Notes: generated by a model not told the origin, from the sequence alone. Positions 12,511 through 24,762 are shown, counted from the stretch's first letter. The stretch: DNA of 64,000 nt from Mycteria americana (GCF_035582795.1 NC_134368.1:42275501-42339500), one strand, 5' to 3'. A program made the numbers and translations.

Positions 12511-15500
12511 TTATCAACTTATATAGGATATAAACAATATTAGAATTTAAAGTCCTGGTTTTGTCTTATGTATAACTTCATAGCATCCATCCCACAAATA
12601 GCAGATTTCCTGTTGACAGCAACTATGGGAAGGTGTAGTGGCAATCGGTATTTAAAGTGGCCTGGAGGTCTTCCAGACCACTGGAAGAGAACCTGTCTCC
12701 AAACTCTTTTAGCTATGATCTAAAGGAAGGACCAATTCTTCCCAATACAGAAAAGTATTTGAACATATTATACTCTTTTCTAAAAGATAGATAGGCATCA
12801 AGGTATTTTTTTACTTTGTTTACACTAATGCTATGTTTCATCTAAGTTTCCATTTATACATCATTTCTGAAACCCCTGGATTTACCCAGTGCAGATTTAT
12901 AAGGAGTCAGAATAAGAAAAGGACTTTAACTTCCATTATTTACTTCTTGGTAGCACCATACACACTCCTATGTCACATAATGCTTTCTTAGTCATGTGCC
13001 AGCTCCATGTAGTTTAGGGCAATGTCCTCCTACGGATTATCTCCCATTTTTCTTTATGCCCTTGTCAGCAGGATCAATACTTCCCATCAGCAATATTTTT
13101 TTTTCTATTTAGAGTCAGCCTGACAGGCAAAAGCAACAAACTGTCCCATGGACATACCACAGTGTCCAGTGCAACTCCACCTTCGATATTGATTGCACTT
13201 ATGTCATTAGCACAGCAATCAATGTGTTATGTGGTAGTCAATACCCATAATCACTCGTTTTTAAACAGGCACACACAGCTTAGCTTCAATATAAGAGAAG
13301 CTAACACAAGTACTGAAGTTTTTCCCAATGATTTTTAAGGGGCTCACAAAAGGGAGGAGGTTTCTCCCCCCTGACTTTGCGGAGGAGTTTCTAGCCCACA
13401 GTGCCTCTAAGCGGGATTAGATGATGGTATCTGAAATGCAGGCAGCTGGGGCTCCATTCACCGCTCTCTCCCGTTGCAGTACTGTGTTGGTGAGCTGATA
13501 TCAGGCAAACATTAGAAAGCCTATCACAGTCACAAACTCATCTCTTTGGGAGCTGTCTTGGCAAGATGAGGGTGAACCCCTGCCCAGTATGCAGGGCCTA
13601 ATGGTCAGAGAGCAGCACACAATAGGAATCCCATTACCTACAGAGGTATTAGAAAAGTGTTCCCAGCTGAAAGCCTTTATCCAATTCCAATTGTTGGTTG
13701 AACAACAACAACATTAAGGGCAGCATTGTTCCATTTGCTACTGTGTCAAACAATGCAATGACTGTTTAGAAACACATTTTGTTTCCCGAGTAGCTGAATT
13801 TACTGTGGGAGTAGAGAAGCATTTACATCCAGAAAATCTGCATTCCTTAAAGCAGATGGTTTTAATTTTAATAACATCAGCCTATAGAAATGAATATCTG
13901 AAATATTCTGATTGCTGTGTGCATGTTGCTGTTTAGGAGTAACACTCCATCTTGGTGGGTTTGCAGAAAAATTCAGGAGCTACCAGGAGAAATAAGCTGC
14001 TACTAACTGTGCTACCAAGAATAATGCTGCATATTTTTTTCTTTGAAAGCCACTTTAAAATGCCCTCTTGTGCAGAAGAATGTCATTTTCTGCACTGTAG
14101 ATATGCCGCATTATAGACCTATAGACCCATACTTGGAAAATTGCACATGTAAAATTGTTTGCGGTGTGTGCCTTTACTTTTCCACACATGCAGCCCAGAT
14201 GTGTGCATGCACATATCATACGAAATGGGCATGTACTGTTTTTACAAGCTAGGACATATCTTTATGAATAGTACATGAATGGAGTCAGGGGAAGCCCTTC
14301 AAGGGCTCCAGGGTATGCAAAGCAGAGCCCCTGGCCTACAGGTAAGCACAGATGTATGTATATCCAGTACTGATTTTTCCCACTACTCTGTCTATACTGC
14401 AGAATGCAGACTGCAGTCTAGTGTAGAGGTCCTTGAAGTGGCTGTAAAACAGTGCTTGCAATGCCTTATTGCAATAGCATAGAGATCAGCACAGGCTACT
14501 TTGCTCAGTGAGAAACTGAGTAAAATTAGCCTGAACTGTGCTCTGCCTGCCTATGCAAGACTGGTAATGGTATATGAGCTAGCTCAAGTATGTACAAATT
14601 GTTTCCGTTAACAGTAGGCACATGCAAAACTTGAATTCATACAAATAGGTGCCACTCTGATGAGCAGTCTTGTTGGGTTAAGTAGCACAACTGGTACTGA
14701 TGAGGTCTGCGTCTGTGAGTTTTTGTGATCTTTCTTTTTCCCACGGATGGATTTTATGGATGTTGTTCAATACATGATTAGGATTGATATATTTGAACTG
14801 TAGATTATTCTACAACCTTTCTCAGTAAAACTAGAGCTCTGAAATCACTTGCCTGTTCTATTAAAAAAAAAGAAAAGCACGGGAAAAAGGCAGTACGACC
14901 TTCAGTTAGCAATATGTAAGTCAATTTTTAACTGAAAGGACTTATATTGGAAAGAAGACATTTAACAGCATATGCTACCTCTGCTTTCTGCTTTAATAGC
15001 TGCTAGACTTCCCAGTGACCGGTCACTTAAAGAGCCATGCTGCGTGCATGTGTGTGTGCTGAGATAGGAAAAGCACTGCGCTGTGAGATTATAGGCAAAG
15101 CAATTGTTTCAAGCCCTGCACTTCCAAAGCACTGCAGCCCAGCAGCAAACCACCAGACCTACCAGCTATTCCCTGCTCTCTAGGTGACCTAAACCCAGAT
15201 TTGGGTGCTCAGGGCAAGCAATATCAGGACTTGATAATAAGAAAGAACCAAAACAAGGCATGGAGACAGATAACAAAACATTCCTAGCACCTTAGGTGCA
15301 AACATGCTTGCATTGAATAAAACAGATTTAGGATGTATGAATGCTGTTTTACAGTGGAACATGACTCTGAAAAAATATATTTTCCATGAGGTAGATTTTT
15401 AAAGGTATCAAGATGCAGAGAGCTGTGTGTTTTGGTTTCCAAAAGTATCGAGGGTTTAAATCCTCAAAGGGATTTATATACTGAACCTGCACTTATTCCA

Positions 15501-16889
15501 AGGAGTGTTAGACCCTTTGCCACTCTGAAATTGTCCCCTCCCCTATCTTTATTTTAGCAGCGAAAATCTCTAAAAAACTGGCCCTGTGAAACTAAAGCTG
15601 TAATTCAGCTCCACGGGTGGATAAACGATCTCAAACGTTAATAGTTTCGGAGTAACTGGAAAGAAAATAGCCTAATGTGCTCATTATGAGATGGATGGTG
15701 GAGTATTACTTCTGACTTAAAGTTCTGCATATCAGTAAACTGTGAAAGGGTACTGCCAGTGGCACCATAAATAATCGGAGCATATCCCTGCAGTGGTCAG
15801 ATGTGAACTCTTGTGCCAGTGCTGCTCCCATGGAAGTCACAGGGAGTTTCGTCGTTGAATTGCGGGGGGACAGAGCTGGGTCTCCCCGATCCGGGGGGGG
15901 CTGGGAGGGGGGATACTGGGTATTCTTTTCTATGTAGGTGTCTTCAGATGTACCTGCGAAATAGTTGAGTCGTAAAACCGTTGAATCCTTGTGTTTTGCT
16001 GCTAGAGAGAATCCATAAAAAGAGATTTATTGTCATATTTCCCTTTTGTGTTGTACTGTTCCCCTCCATCATAAAATATTCTCGTCGGTTTATAGCAAAG
16101 CAAATACGCAGCCTAGTTCATAAGCGCCAAAGTTTCCCTCTGTTGCACCCCGGCTTTCAGATGTAATTGAATTAGCTCCTATTTTTGTTGAAACTAGCGA
16201 GCGGATTGCTGCCCCGAGCCGCAGTAACGAGGCTTATCGAGACCTGATGTGTGCAGAGGGGTCGTTATGCAGGGACCGAGATGGACCCGCACCAGCCCGC
16301 AAGTCTGCAGGAACCCGTCCAAGCAGTTTTAACTTTTATTCTTCCTGCCGAAGATTTAAAGCGGCTTTGTACAACAGTCAAACAAGAATAAGCAGCTGTG
16401 GAAAATATAACAAATCATAAGAGCGGTTTAACAGAGCGAGGGGGAGCGAAGCCCGCAAAGCGAACCCAACCGCTTCGAGAGCCCTGCGTGGGGACAGCCG
16501 GGACGCCTGCCCTGATCCCTGGAGGCGGGGGGGGTGTGGGGGAAACCTCTTGCGCTGGAAAGCTCGCGGCTTCAGAGCAGCGTTGCAAAAAACCTCGGGC
16601 AGCATTTGGACCGGGAGATTCTGCTTGTGATTTTGATTTTTTGGTTTGGTTTTGTTTTGGGTTTTTTTTCCCCCGAAGATCACTCGCTAAGCGGTTTCTC
16701 CGGGCGGTCCCGCTCACCCCCCGGGCCCGGGAAAGGTGTCCGCGGGGCTGTGCGGGGAGAGGCGGGGGGGGAGGCAAGGGGAGCTCGCCCCAGCGGGCAG
16801 GTAGCCACAAGCCGGGCCGTAATTACAAAGCAAACAAGGGTGAAATATTGGATCGGCCTCGCCCGTGACAAGATCTGCGCTTTTTGCCG

Positions 16890-16917
16890 CCAATTTGTTT
16901 GTGGAGCTCTATTTAAA
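16890..16917 (+). promoter_or_regulatory. Candidate promoter: CCAAT box plus TATTTAAA
   Basis: CCAAT at 16,890-16,894 is followed 16 bases later by TATTTAAA at 16,910-16,917, with a CpG-rich block starting just downstream. A TAATTA-type homeodomain core lies about 70 bases before. The spacing would place a plus-strand start near 16,945. It is about 7.3 kb upstream of the HAND2 promoter. No transcript is known to me; it could equally be an enhancer with promoter-like motifs. Confidence 0.3.
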
Positions 16918-17967
16918 GGCGCTTGATTGAGGAAACGTTGAAAATAGCAGTTAGGGTTTCCCTAATGAGACCTCTAGAGGAAAGCAGTGGCATTCAGGGG
17001 CTCCAGGAGGAGGAGGGGAAGCGCTTAACCCTTTCCAGCCGCCCCCAGCCCGGCGGGGCTCCTCCCGGGCGCGGCACCGCCCGCGGGGCGCCGCCGGGGC
17101 CGCCGGGGGGGCCGGGGCCGCCCGCCCCGGGAGGCGCGGTGGGCAGCGGGGCCAGCCCGCCTCCTCCCCCTCGGCCTTCAGCGCTTCGACCCGCGGCCAG
17201 CGGGAGGGGTGGCGGCGGGCCCCGCCGGGACAGTGCGGGGGCAGGGCTGAGCATCCCCGGCCTCTCCCGGCGGGGGCGGCCGGTGGCCCCGGGAGTGCGC
17301 CCGGCAGGACCGCGCCGTCGGGGCTCTGCCTCCCGCCGCCCCTCGGTTCGCTGGGTCGGATCGTCGGGTGGCTACGGGCTCGTGCTTCAGCCCAGCAGCT
17401 CAAGGGCGGGCGGGAAAAAAAGGGGGCCCTTAGAAATGCTGAGAAGAGCGGGCATGCAGTGAGCAAGTACCGAGATGTGTCACATTAACATGCCCTGCGC
17501 TGGGGCCTTGCGACACTCGCGTCCGTGTATTCCTCGCTCCGTTTTCTCTTGCTGTGTGAGCCTGCCCCGGCACTCACTGTCGCAACCTCACGCAGGCGTA
17601 CATGCTCAATTAGCGCCTCTGGATCCCGTATTAAATACAAATGGGATCTTTGGTAGAACGCATGTCGATAATATTTTGAAAGGTGCCAATGCCCGTAAGG
17701 GAGTGTGGGTTGCAGCCCTCTTTCAGGTTTCTTCCGCGACGCGCTAGCACTTGAACGGTATTGAAATGGCCCCGCTCTCGATTTTAGAAATCAAGTGTAG
17801 TTCCGAAAAACGGGGCTCGCTTTTGCAATGAACTGCCCGCAGCCTGCCGGGCCCTCGGGTCTTACCTAGGGCATCTCTGCTCTGCTCGCTCCTCTCCCCG
17901 GCCACCGCACCATCTTCTGCACGTACATCACCGTCAGCGTTTCTGTTGAACGTCTATATGTGTGTTT

Positions 17968-17987
17968 ATATATATATATATATATAC
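17968..17987. repeat. (TA)n microsatellite
   Basis: Ten TA units in a row, next to a CpG-rich block. Confidence 0.85.
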
Positions 17988-20151
17988 CTGGACGGAGATC
18001 AAAATAATCTTTTAGGGAATACCTAGTAAAAAGGGAACATTGTCTCTTCCTAGAGGGAAGAGAAATGAAAAGCAGAAAAACAAAGTGTTGACTTAGCAAA
18101 ATACGTTCTGCACGGTGATGTAAAATATTTATTTTTGTTGTCGCATTTACACCCAACGCTTTGGCCACGGCTCCGTTTCCCTGCAGCTCTGAGGAGGTAC
18201 GTGACACTCAGGTCTCCGTTTCCCGGCTTCTTCAGTTACTTTCCTGAAGAGAAGAATAAAGATAAATTTTTTTTGTTGTTTGTTTTTTTTTTCATCTAAA
18301 GTGAAGCAAATAAAAATTTTGCGTATCCACGGATCGGTTGTATCATCTGTAAGAACAAATTACAGTACGGCCGCGCATTTCTAGTAAAGCCTCCTGCCTT
18401 CTGTTTATGTTATGCCATTTCTGTTTGTAATTATTTTTATTTTAATTTTATGTCATTTTTAACAGAAGCCAGACCGTTTTTCCCTCCGTGTTTTGTACAC
18501 AATGCTCTCTTTCTCGATAAGATGTTCTTTCCTATCTTTTCGGTTTTTCTTTTAAAAATGTTTATAGTTCCCCACGAGCAATCCTCCAATATTTCTCTCT
18601 TGTATTTTAAGGACTTGTCCCTGTCTTGCTTTATTTGTTTGTGTGAAATTTAGTTTGAAAGGAGATCAGAGAGAGCAGGAGGGGTTTGTAATAAGAGAAT
18701 GACCAAGTGACCTAAAGGCTGATTATATGTCATTAACTGGAGACTTGGTGTATCCAAATTACCAAAAAGACCTCACTCAGCCAGATCAATTACACCGAGA
18801 TACGCGCACAGGAATTGCGGTCCAGGCTGATGCTTCCAGCAAGTGTGCAGCCGACATTTGCAGGAGTCAGCTGCTGAGTTTTAAGGCGAGCCCGTGTGCT
18901 TCAGCCGGCCCCGGGCAAGCGGGAGCGGGGTGCGGGGCAGCAGGTACACGGGGCGGGGGGCACCGACAGGACGACACCGACGTTTGGGGGCGTGCAGTTA
19001 GGGCGAAATTGCAGCTAATTGTCACAGCTCCAGAGGGATCTTTTTGTTTTTTTCGAGCCAAGCCAGGTTGCCTTTGATCTATGAACGCGGCTTAAAGCCC
19101 AGCCTTGTTAAATGGAGACTTTCCATGAAGAATGACAATAGAAATGTTGATTTTTGTTAGCCTGAACGCCAAACGATGCCAGCCTAACCTCTGCTTCCTC
19201 CAACGCCTGAACTTCAGATGCTGGAGGACAAAATATGTATTAATGAAGGCAATTACACTCGCGAGCTATTTCATCAGCACCGAGCTCCAGAGCGGCATAA
19301 GATGCTCTTCCCCAGGAATGCAAACAACATTACGCGACAAAAACCTGTGCCTGTCTGTATAGGTACATGGGCGTATTTATCCATGTGCATGTATAGGATA
19401 CATACGTGACAAACCCAATAAATAGAGACACACTGTGCGTTTACTGCAGAATTTTATAAGCCCTTTATTATTGTTCTTCTGACAAAGAAGGGGTCTTGGT
19501 TGGAGTTCGTTGTGTTTTTCTTTTCTTTCTGTGATTCCTGTCTAGGGTCTAAATGCAACTCTGGATCCTCGGTCACAAATATAAGCAATCCTCGAATAAT
19601 TGCTTACACATGCAGCGGTAAAAGGCGCAGGGTCCCGCGCTTACCGCCAATCACTGCGACTTGCAAAATGGTCAGTGTCTTGGGTTTTTCTCGTCCCTGC
19701 TCCTTTTTTTTTTTTTTTTTTTTTTGTATACACAACGGCTGCGAGATTATCGTGCCTGAAATATGTGGGCGTTCATTACCGATAACAGTAACGTAAACCA
19801 GGGTTCCTCCACCTCCAATGGCAGCAATTAATTCGGGCCTGTTGGGCCCGATTCTGCCCTCTGCCCTGGACGTTGAAATCCAGGTTGCGTGAGCGTAACG
19901 GAGGGTATAAGTAGGCCCATTAGGCACAAGTCCTTTTCATTAACCCGCACTGACAGGTTGACCTTCAAATGATATTTCTCCGGTGCCTCTTTACAAAAAT
20001 CCGTTTTCTTGCGGGTTTACGTTCTTCTGCGAACTCCGAAGCGACGGCCCAGGGATAGGACGCGTTGCATCCCTGGGACACGGGCTGCTTCGGCGTCCCC
20101 AAATCCACCCGAGAACGATACCCCTTTCTGATACGTTTGGTCCCGGGTCAA

Positions 20152-20173
20152 TGACATCATGCACTCTATAAAT
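20152..20173 (+). promoter_or_regulatory. Candidate promoter: CRE/AP-1-like site plus TATAAAT
   Basis: TGACATCA (20,152-20,159) stands 7 bases before TATAAAT (20,167-20,173), and a CpG-rich block begins right after. The predicted start would be near 20,198 on the plus strand, about 4.1 kb upstream of the HAND2 start. This is the best-formed promoter-like unit in the window outside HAND2 itself. Possible products are an enhancer RNA, an alternative HAND2 leader, or nothing. Sequence alone cannot decide. Confidence 0.35.
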
Positions 20174-21662
20174 TCAAACGCGACTCGACTTTTCAAGCCG
20201 TGCACCGGGCGGCTGAGCGATGTGGTAGGCAGCAGGGCGGGAGGAGGAAGGAGAGGCACCCTGCGGCCCCTGAGCCCCGGCCGCGCACCCCCGGGAGTTT
20301 AGGAGCTGCCGGGGCGGAAAGCCGTCGGGGGGACCGGCCGGCCGGGGCTGCGCCTCGGATGCAGGGGACGCCCTTGGGGTGCTTTTGTCGGTCTGACTCT
20401 TTGCTCGCTTTAACGGCACCTACGAAGTAGAAGGCAGGACCCGGCGCTGCTGCACGGAGCGGGGGACGCGTGGGGCCGGGCTCGGTACCGGGCACCGCAG
20501 CGCTGGCGCGGGGCCCGCCGCTCCCTCTGCTGCCCTGCCCCGGGCGGCTTCGTGACCCCCAAAATCGCCCCGCCGCTATCGGACGCTCCTCGACAAGGAG
20601 GTGCAGAAAAGGAGCAAAGGACTGAGAGGCTCGCTGCGCAGGCACCGGCCAGGCGCTTTTATGCCCCTGGCCTGCTCATTAAAAGGCCCGGCCCGGTGTG
20701 CCTGCAGCTCTCCCAGCCAGCTAGCCCGAGAGTCCACAGCAGATGTGGCTTTCCGACCACCCAGCGTCGGCACCTCTTCCCCGTTTCCGTACCGTTTCGT
20801 CTGATTCGGAGAAATGAGCTTAATTTGCAATTTAGCTTAATTCACACAAGCCCTGGCCGGGGAGGGGAGGGGGGCGGCGGCGCAGCTCTGTCGTTTCGTG
20901 ATCCCCAAACCCCACCCTGCCCTTGGCCTGGAGGAGAGAAGCGACCTGGCGATAAGCGGCCCGGCGGCGGCTGAGCGCCGGGGCAGGGCAGCGGGTGGCC
21001 CCGGCGGTGCGGCCGGGGCTGGCCCCGCTGAGCGGGCGCCCGGCCCGCCGCCCCCCGCCGCCCCCCGCCGCCGGGTCGCTCCTCGGGCTCCTGCCTCCCG
21101 CTCCCCCGGGCGCCGCGGGGCGCCCACCGGGGGCAAGGGCAGCCCCCTCCTCCCGCCCAGCGCCGCGGAGGGCTGTCGTGCCGGGGGTGCAACAACCGTG
21201 GGGCAAAAGCGACGATACAGCCTCCCCGGCAAAATAACATGTAGAAAAAGTAAGCGGAGGAGAGAGGGAAAGGGAAAACCAGCCTCGGCACAGTCGCCAC
21301 CAAAAGTTCTTAATTACAGCGAGCTAGGAAAGTCCTGTCTGGCAGCAGAGCCCAGATAGATCGCCGCCTAACATGCAACCATTTTGGCAGGGAAATAAGT
21401 GACATAAGGCGAGACTTTTTTTTTTTTTTTTTTAAGCGAATGATTCGTGCGCGAAAAAAATCGAATTGAATCAATAAATGGAAGATCGGCAAAACGCTGG
21501 TGCTTTTCAGCGGACTCTAAGCCTGGTCTCGGGGAAGATACTTTGGGCTACAGCGGTTCCCAAGGCGTTGATCAAACAGAAAAGGCTGTAACCCCTGATG
21601 GGGCAGTCTGAGTAGTTAAAAGCTGAGGGAGGACACAAGAGCTGCATTTGCTCTAAAACTGG

Positions 21663-21830
21663 CTTTATAAAATGCATAAACAACTGCTGGGGGATAGGAG
21701 GAAAAAATATATATATAAGATCCTGTTAGGTCCTTTATCTAGAGACCCTCTTTCTCCAAAGCTAATTAAGCAATAACGATGCTAGCTTTGGAGACTGGTG
21801 CACTGATCGATATCTCCTGTATCTTTTATT
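21663..21830. promoter_or_regulatory. Candidate enhancer with GATA and homeodomain motifs
   Basis: One canonical GATA site reads TTATCT (AGATAA in reverse) at 21,735-21,740. Weaker GATA-like cores lie at 21,692, 21,811 and 21,820, and TAATTA at 21,763-21,768. The group is 2.5 kb upstream of the HAND2 promoter, in an AT-rich island between CpG-rich blocks. The mouse Hand2 ventricular enhancer is known to depend on GATA sites at a comparable distance; homology here is an inference. Confidence 0.3.
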
Positions 21831-23427
21831 ACTTTTTCTCTGCCTCATGTTTTCCGTTTCCTTCATCATTGGAGATGTTATCGCAGTGACTGTAGTGGCT
21901 TGCCACAGAGACTGTCACAGTTGCAGCCCAGCCCGCAGTATATTTGAAAGCTCCTACACAAATAAGGAGCGTGCAAAGAAACACAACCCTGTTTGGAAGC
22001 CAATATACCTTTCCGGCCTTGACAATGCCGGCTTCTTCTTCACATCAGGGAAAATACCGCAGCAATGTAAAACTGGAGAACCGCTGCAGCAGCTCGGCGG
22101 ATTTCCAGGCTGCGCCCTGCAGACTCTCCATGCCGAGCGGCAGGGCAGGCTGCCTGGCCGCTCCAGGGCTCTGCCTGCGCGCTGTGCCCACGGCCTTTCC
22201 TCAACTGAAAAATCCGCCCTGGAGGCACGTTATTTCCTTAGGATAATACAATATATACGTGTTTGCGTGTGCATATATAGATACAGATATCCATCAGTCA
22301 CTTTAGTACAAGCATGTGCGCGTACGTATAAGATGTACGTGTATATACATCAGTCCTACATCTGGACTAGTTTTTCACTTTCATACTCAGTTTACACCCA
22401 GACGCGCACGCATATGTGTATATACTTATATAAATGTACGTCTGCGTTTCTGTTCTCCGTGCTCGTCCCCTCGCCGGGTCCAGCTCTGCGCTCCCCGTCC
22501 TGCCGAAACGCGGGGCCGGCGCCCAGCTTCGCCTGTGGTATCTCCCCGCCGAAGCCAGCCCCCCGGTACGGCAGCGGGCTGCTCCTGGGCGGGGGGGCTC
22601 GTCGGCGGAGACGGCCACCGCCCCGGCGAGCTTTCCCCGCCGAGAGCCCGCAGAGCCGCCCGCAAAGTCCCCGGGCCCCAGCAAGCCCCCATGCCCCGGC
22701 GGCACCTCCGAGGGCGAGCGGGGCGGCAGCCCTTCTCCGCACCGGGACCGCTCGGGCTTAGCTCGTCCCTCTCCCCAGGCGGTGGGTCGGTTCCCCACGG
22801 AGAAGCTTTTTCGCCTTCTGCCCCCCCCCAGGGCTTCCCCCCAAGGCATCCCCACCGCCTCTGCAGTGGGGCCGGAGAACGCACTGAGCTGCTGCAGAAA
22901 TGGGACTTGCGGTTCTTGCTGCCTCCTTTCGCAGACTCCTCTGTCTCTATCTTTCTCTTTCTTTAATTTATGACCTCTTAGCTCCTGTTGACACAGTTTT
23001 CCACACTGCCTGTATTGTAGCGTTGCATTGTAACATACGCCGAATCCGGCTAGCCGTCAGGCAACACACCTAAGGGCGGGTATTTGATATTGTGCAGCTA
23101 TTTAGTAATGCTCGGCTCCATTTGAAGATGACAACAATTCGCCTCGCCTCCAAGTTATCCATGGATTGCAGCTTGAGATCCATTTTCCCTTTGTAATGTC
23201 TTCAAGCTTACCAAAGCAAGACACCTAAATAGCTACGGGAGATTTCCTCCCGGCCTGGCCGTTAAACAAATATTTAACAGTTCCCTTTCGATAACTAAAC
23301 CTGCTTTCCGCAGATGCTTGTCTTTTTTATTGCAGAAGCAGGAATGCGGCGAAATATGTATGTATTTGTTAGTAAAAGCTAGAAAATAAGCTCTGAACAT
23401 GCTGTAAAAAAAGATTCGGTTACTTAC

Positions 23428-24170
23428 CGATCAGACCAGTTAAACAAGCATGAAACTGATTTCAGGAGCATAAGTGATTCGGGTGAATACTGGTCGAGGT
23501 GCGTAGGCGCAGGCAGCAAGCTGGAAGAGAATCAGTTAGAGTCGGGTTTATTGTTAGTGTCTCAAGGCAATTCTTTCGGGAAGAAAATACCGTCCCTGGC
23601 CAAACCCTGAGCTCTCCGCTCCCTCGGCAAGCCAGCGGCCGCGAAGCCGCAGCCAGCCTCCGCTAACTTGGATCGCCAGCCCGGTGGCAGAGACGGCAGA
23701 GTGACTTCGTCTCCCTCCTCACGGGGACTGGTGATCTCTTTGTGTACATTAACCAGCAATAAAAGCCGAAGCCGGAGCGTGGCTGGGGCATGCCCACCAC
23801 TGCCGGGCAGCCGACAGAGTGCCCTCCGAAGCTGGTTTTATTTGTTCCTCTACCCGACCGGCACAAAGCGCTTTGTAAAAGCGACCTGGGAGCGTACCGC
23901 GCTCTCACACAGATTTTTGCCAAGCAGCTCTTCGGATCCATACTGTACCTGGTTTGAGATTATCCGATATTTAAGTTTTAATGAGTCGGTTGGTTTTTTG
24001 GTTGTTGGGTTTTTTTTTTTTTTAATGCAGATTTTACAGTAAGGCATCTGCTAAACACTTGCATTAACCTCTGCCTCCATGACAATTTTTCCCCCCTTGT
24101 TTTAATTACATTATGGATGCGGAGGGGCAGCCAATCCTAAAAGAGGAGCGCGGCAATTAGCAGGGCGAAC
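23428..24170 (-). ncRNA. HAND2-AS1: Possible first exon of the divergent lncRNA HAND2-AS1 (Upperhand)
   Basis: In mammals HAND2-AS1/Upperhand starts just upstream of HAND2 and runs away from it on the opposite strand. It shares the promoter, and its transcription across a cardiac enhancer supports Hand2 expression. Here the minus strand leftwards of the HAND2 promoter has a strong splice-donor match: exon end at 23,428, then GTAAGTA reading downward. A second donor match (CCCTAG then GTAAG) has its exon end at 17,866. The exon start near 24,170 is a guess from the position of the promoter. LncRNA sequence is poorly conserved, so this is a positional prediction, not an identification. Confidence 0.25.
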
Positions 24171-24278
24171 ATCAAAAAGTTTTATTGCGGAGGGCGGCGG
24201 GCCCCGCCCCCGCCGCCAGCCATTGGCGGCCGCCGCTTCTGACGACATATATTAACCCGAGCGGCCCTAAACATGTAG
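24129..24278 (+). promoter_or_regulatory. HAND2: HAND2 core promoter
   Basis: In order: a forward CCAAT in the 'gcagccaatcc' context at about 24,130, a GC box (CCCCGCCCCC) at 24,202-24,211, an inverted CCAAT (ATTGG) at 24,222-24,226, and a TATA-like ATATATTAA at 24,247-24,255. The TATA spacing predicts a start near 24,275-24,280. At that point sits a short near-palindrome, CATGTA-GCTG-TACATG. CCAAT signals on both strands fit a promoter that could also fire divergently. Confidence 0.7.
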
Positions 24279-24284
24279 CTGTAC

Positions 24285-24464
24285 ATGGAGATCGTGCCGG
24301 GGAGCCCTGCCAGTGCCCCGCGCCGCGCCGAGCCCCGCCGCCGCCCGCCGCCGCCGCCGCCGCCGCGCCCGGCCGAGCCGAGCGGCGCGGATGCCCCAAG
24401 GAGCGCCGGGGCGCTGACCCCCGCGGCGCGGCGGGCAGGGATGTTTGCGCCCGCCCGGCACTGA
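24285..24464 (+). other. Upstream ORF in the HAND2 leader, 59 codons
   Basis: It starts at the second ATG after the predicted start site, with G at +4 but T at -3, so a middling context. It encodes a Pro/Arg/Ala-rich peptide beginning MEIVPGSPAS and ending FAPARH. The first upstream ATG (24,273) is followed directly by a stop and may lie before the start site. The frame ends well before the HAND2 ATG, so re-initiation would be possible. No known peptide. Confidence 0.35.
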
Positions 24465-24669
24465 CGGCCCCGCCGCCGCCGCGCAGGGCAGAGGGGAGCG
24501 CCGCCCGCCCGCCCGCCCCGAGCCGGGGGCGCATGGAGGGGGGCCGCGTGTAAGTACCAGGCGGCCGGGCCGCGGCGGACTTGGCTAGAGCGGAGGGAAG
24601 CAAGAGGCCAGGAAGACCCCGGGCTGGGAAGCCAAGCCATTTTGTTTTGGTCGACTTCTCTCCGTAGCC

Positions 24670-24689
24670 TTTTTTTTTTTTTTTTTTTT
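24670..24689. repeat. Poly(T) run in the HAND2 leader
   Basis: Twenty consecutive T, closed by CTCC, inside otherwise CpG-rich leader DNA. Likely length-variable. It would serve as a polypyrimidine tract if the leader intron is real. Confidence 0.8.
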
Positions 24690-24762
24690 CTCCTGTGCGC
24701 GCTTCCTCGAAGACCCGGCCCCGGGCGAGGAGGAGGAGGAGGAGGAGGTGGAGGCACAACGC

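Larger units (their letters stand above)
1..15800. other. AT-rich gene-free flank upstream of HAND2
   Basis: I find no convincing protein-coding exon here. Open frames are short, mostly lack ATG starts and match no family I know. Seen in the sequence: two CR1 LINE fragments, one ancient MIR-like SINE fragment, a CT-rich stretch and a few simple repeats, each listed separately. The side (left of a plus-strand HAND2) corresponds to the human interval between HAND2 and FBXO8, where HAND2-AS1 runs and then a gene desert follows. Exons of HAND2-AS1 could lie here, but I cannot define any from sequence alone. Confidence 0.6.
15800..24170. other. CpG-rich upstream regulatory region of HAND2
   Basis: The sequence turns CpG-rich at about 15.8 kb and stays so in blocks (16,440-17,450; 20,200-21,240; 22,440-22,900) separated by AT-rich segments. 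No coding exon is recognised; the long arginine/proline/alanine-rich frames are products of GC-rich composition. In mouse, a pharyngeal arch enhancer lies about 7.5 kb and a right-ventricle enhancer about 2.7-4.2 kb upstream of Hand2. The matching distances here are near 16.7 kb and 20.1-21.6 kb. I cannot confirm homology without alignment. Promoter-like and GATA/homeodomain groups in this stretch are listed separately. Confidence 0.5.

Noticed and set aside
21847-22761. 304-codon open frame upstream of HAND2
   Set aside because: No recognisable domain, CpG-rich second half, no splice or codon evidence. The overlap of several long frames points to composition.
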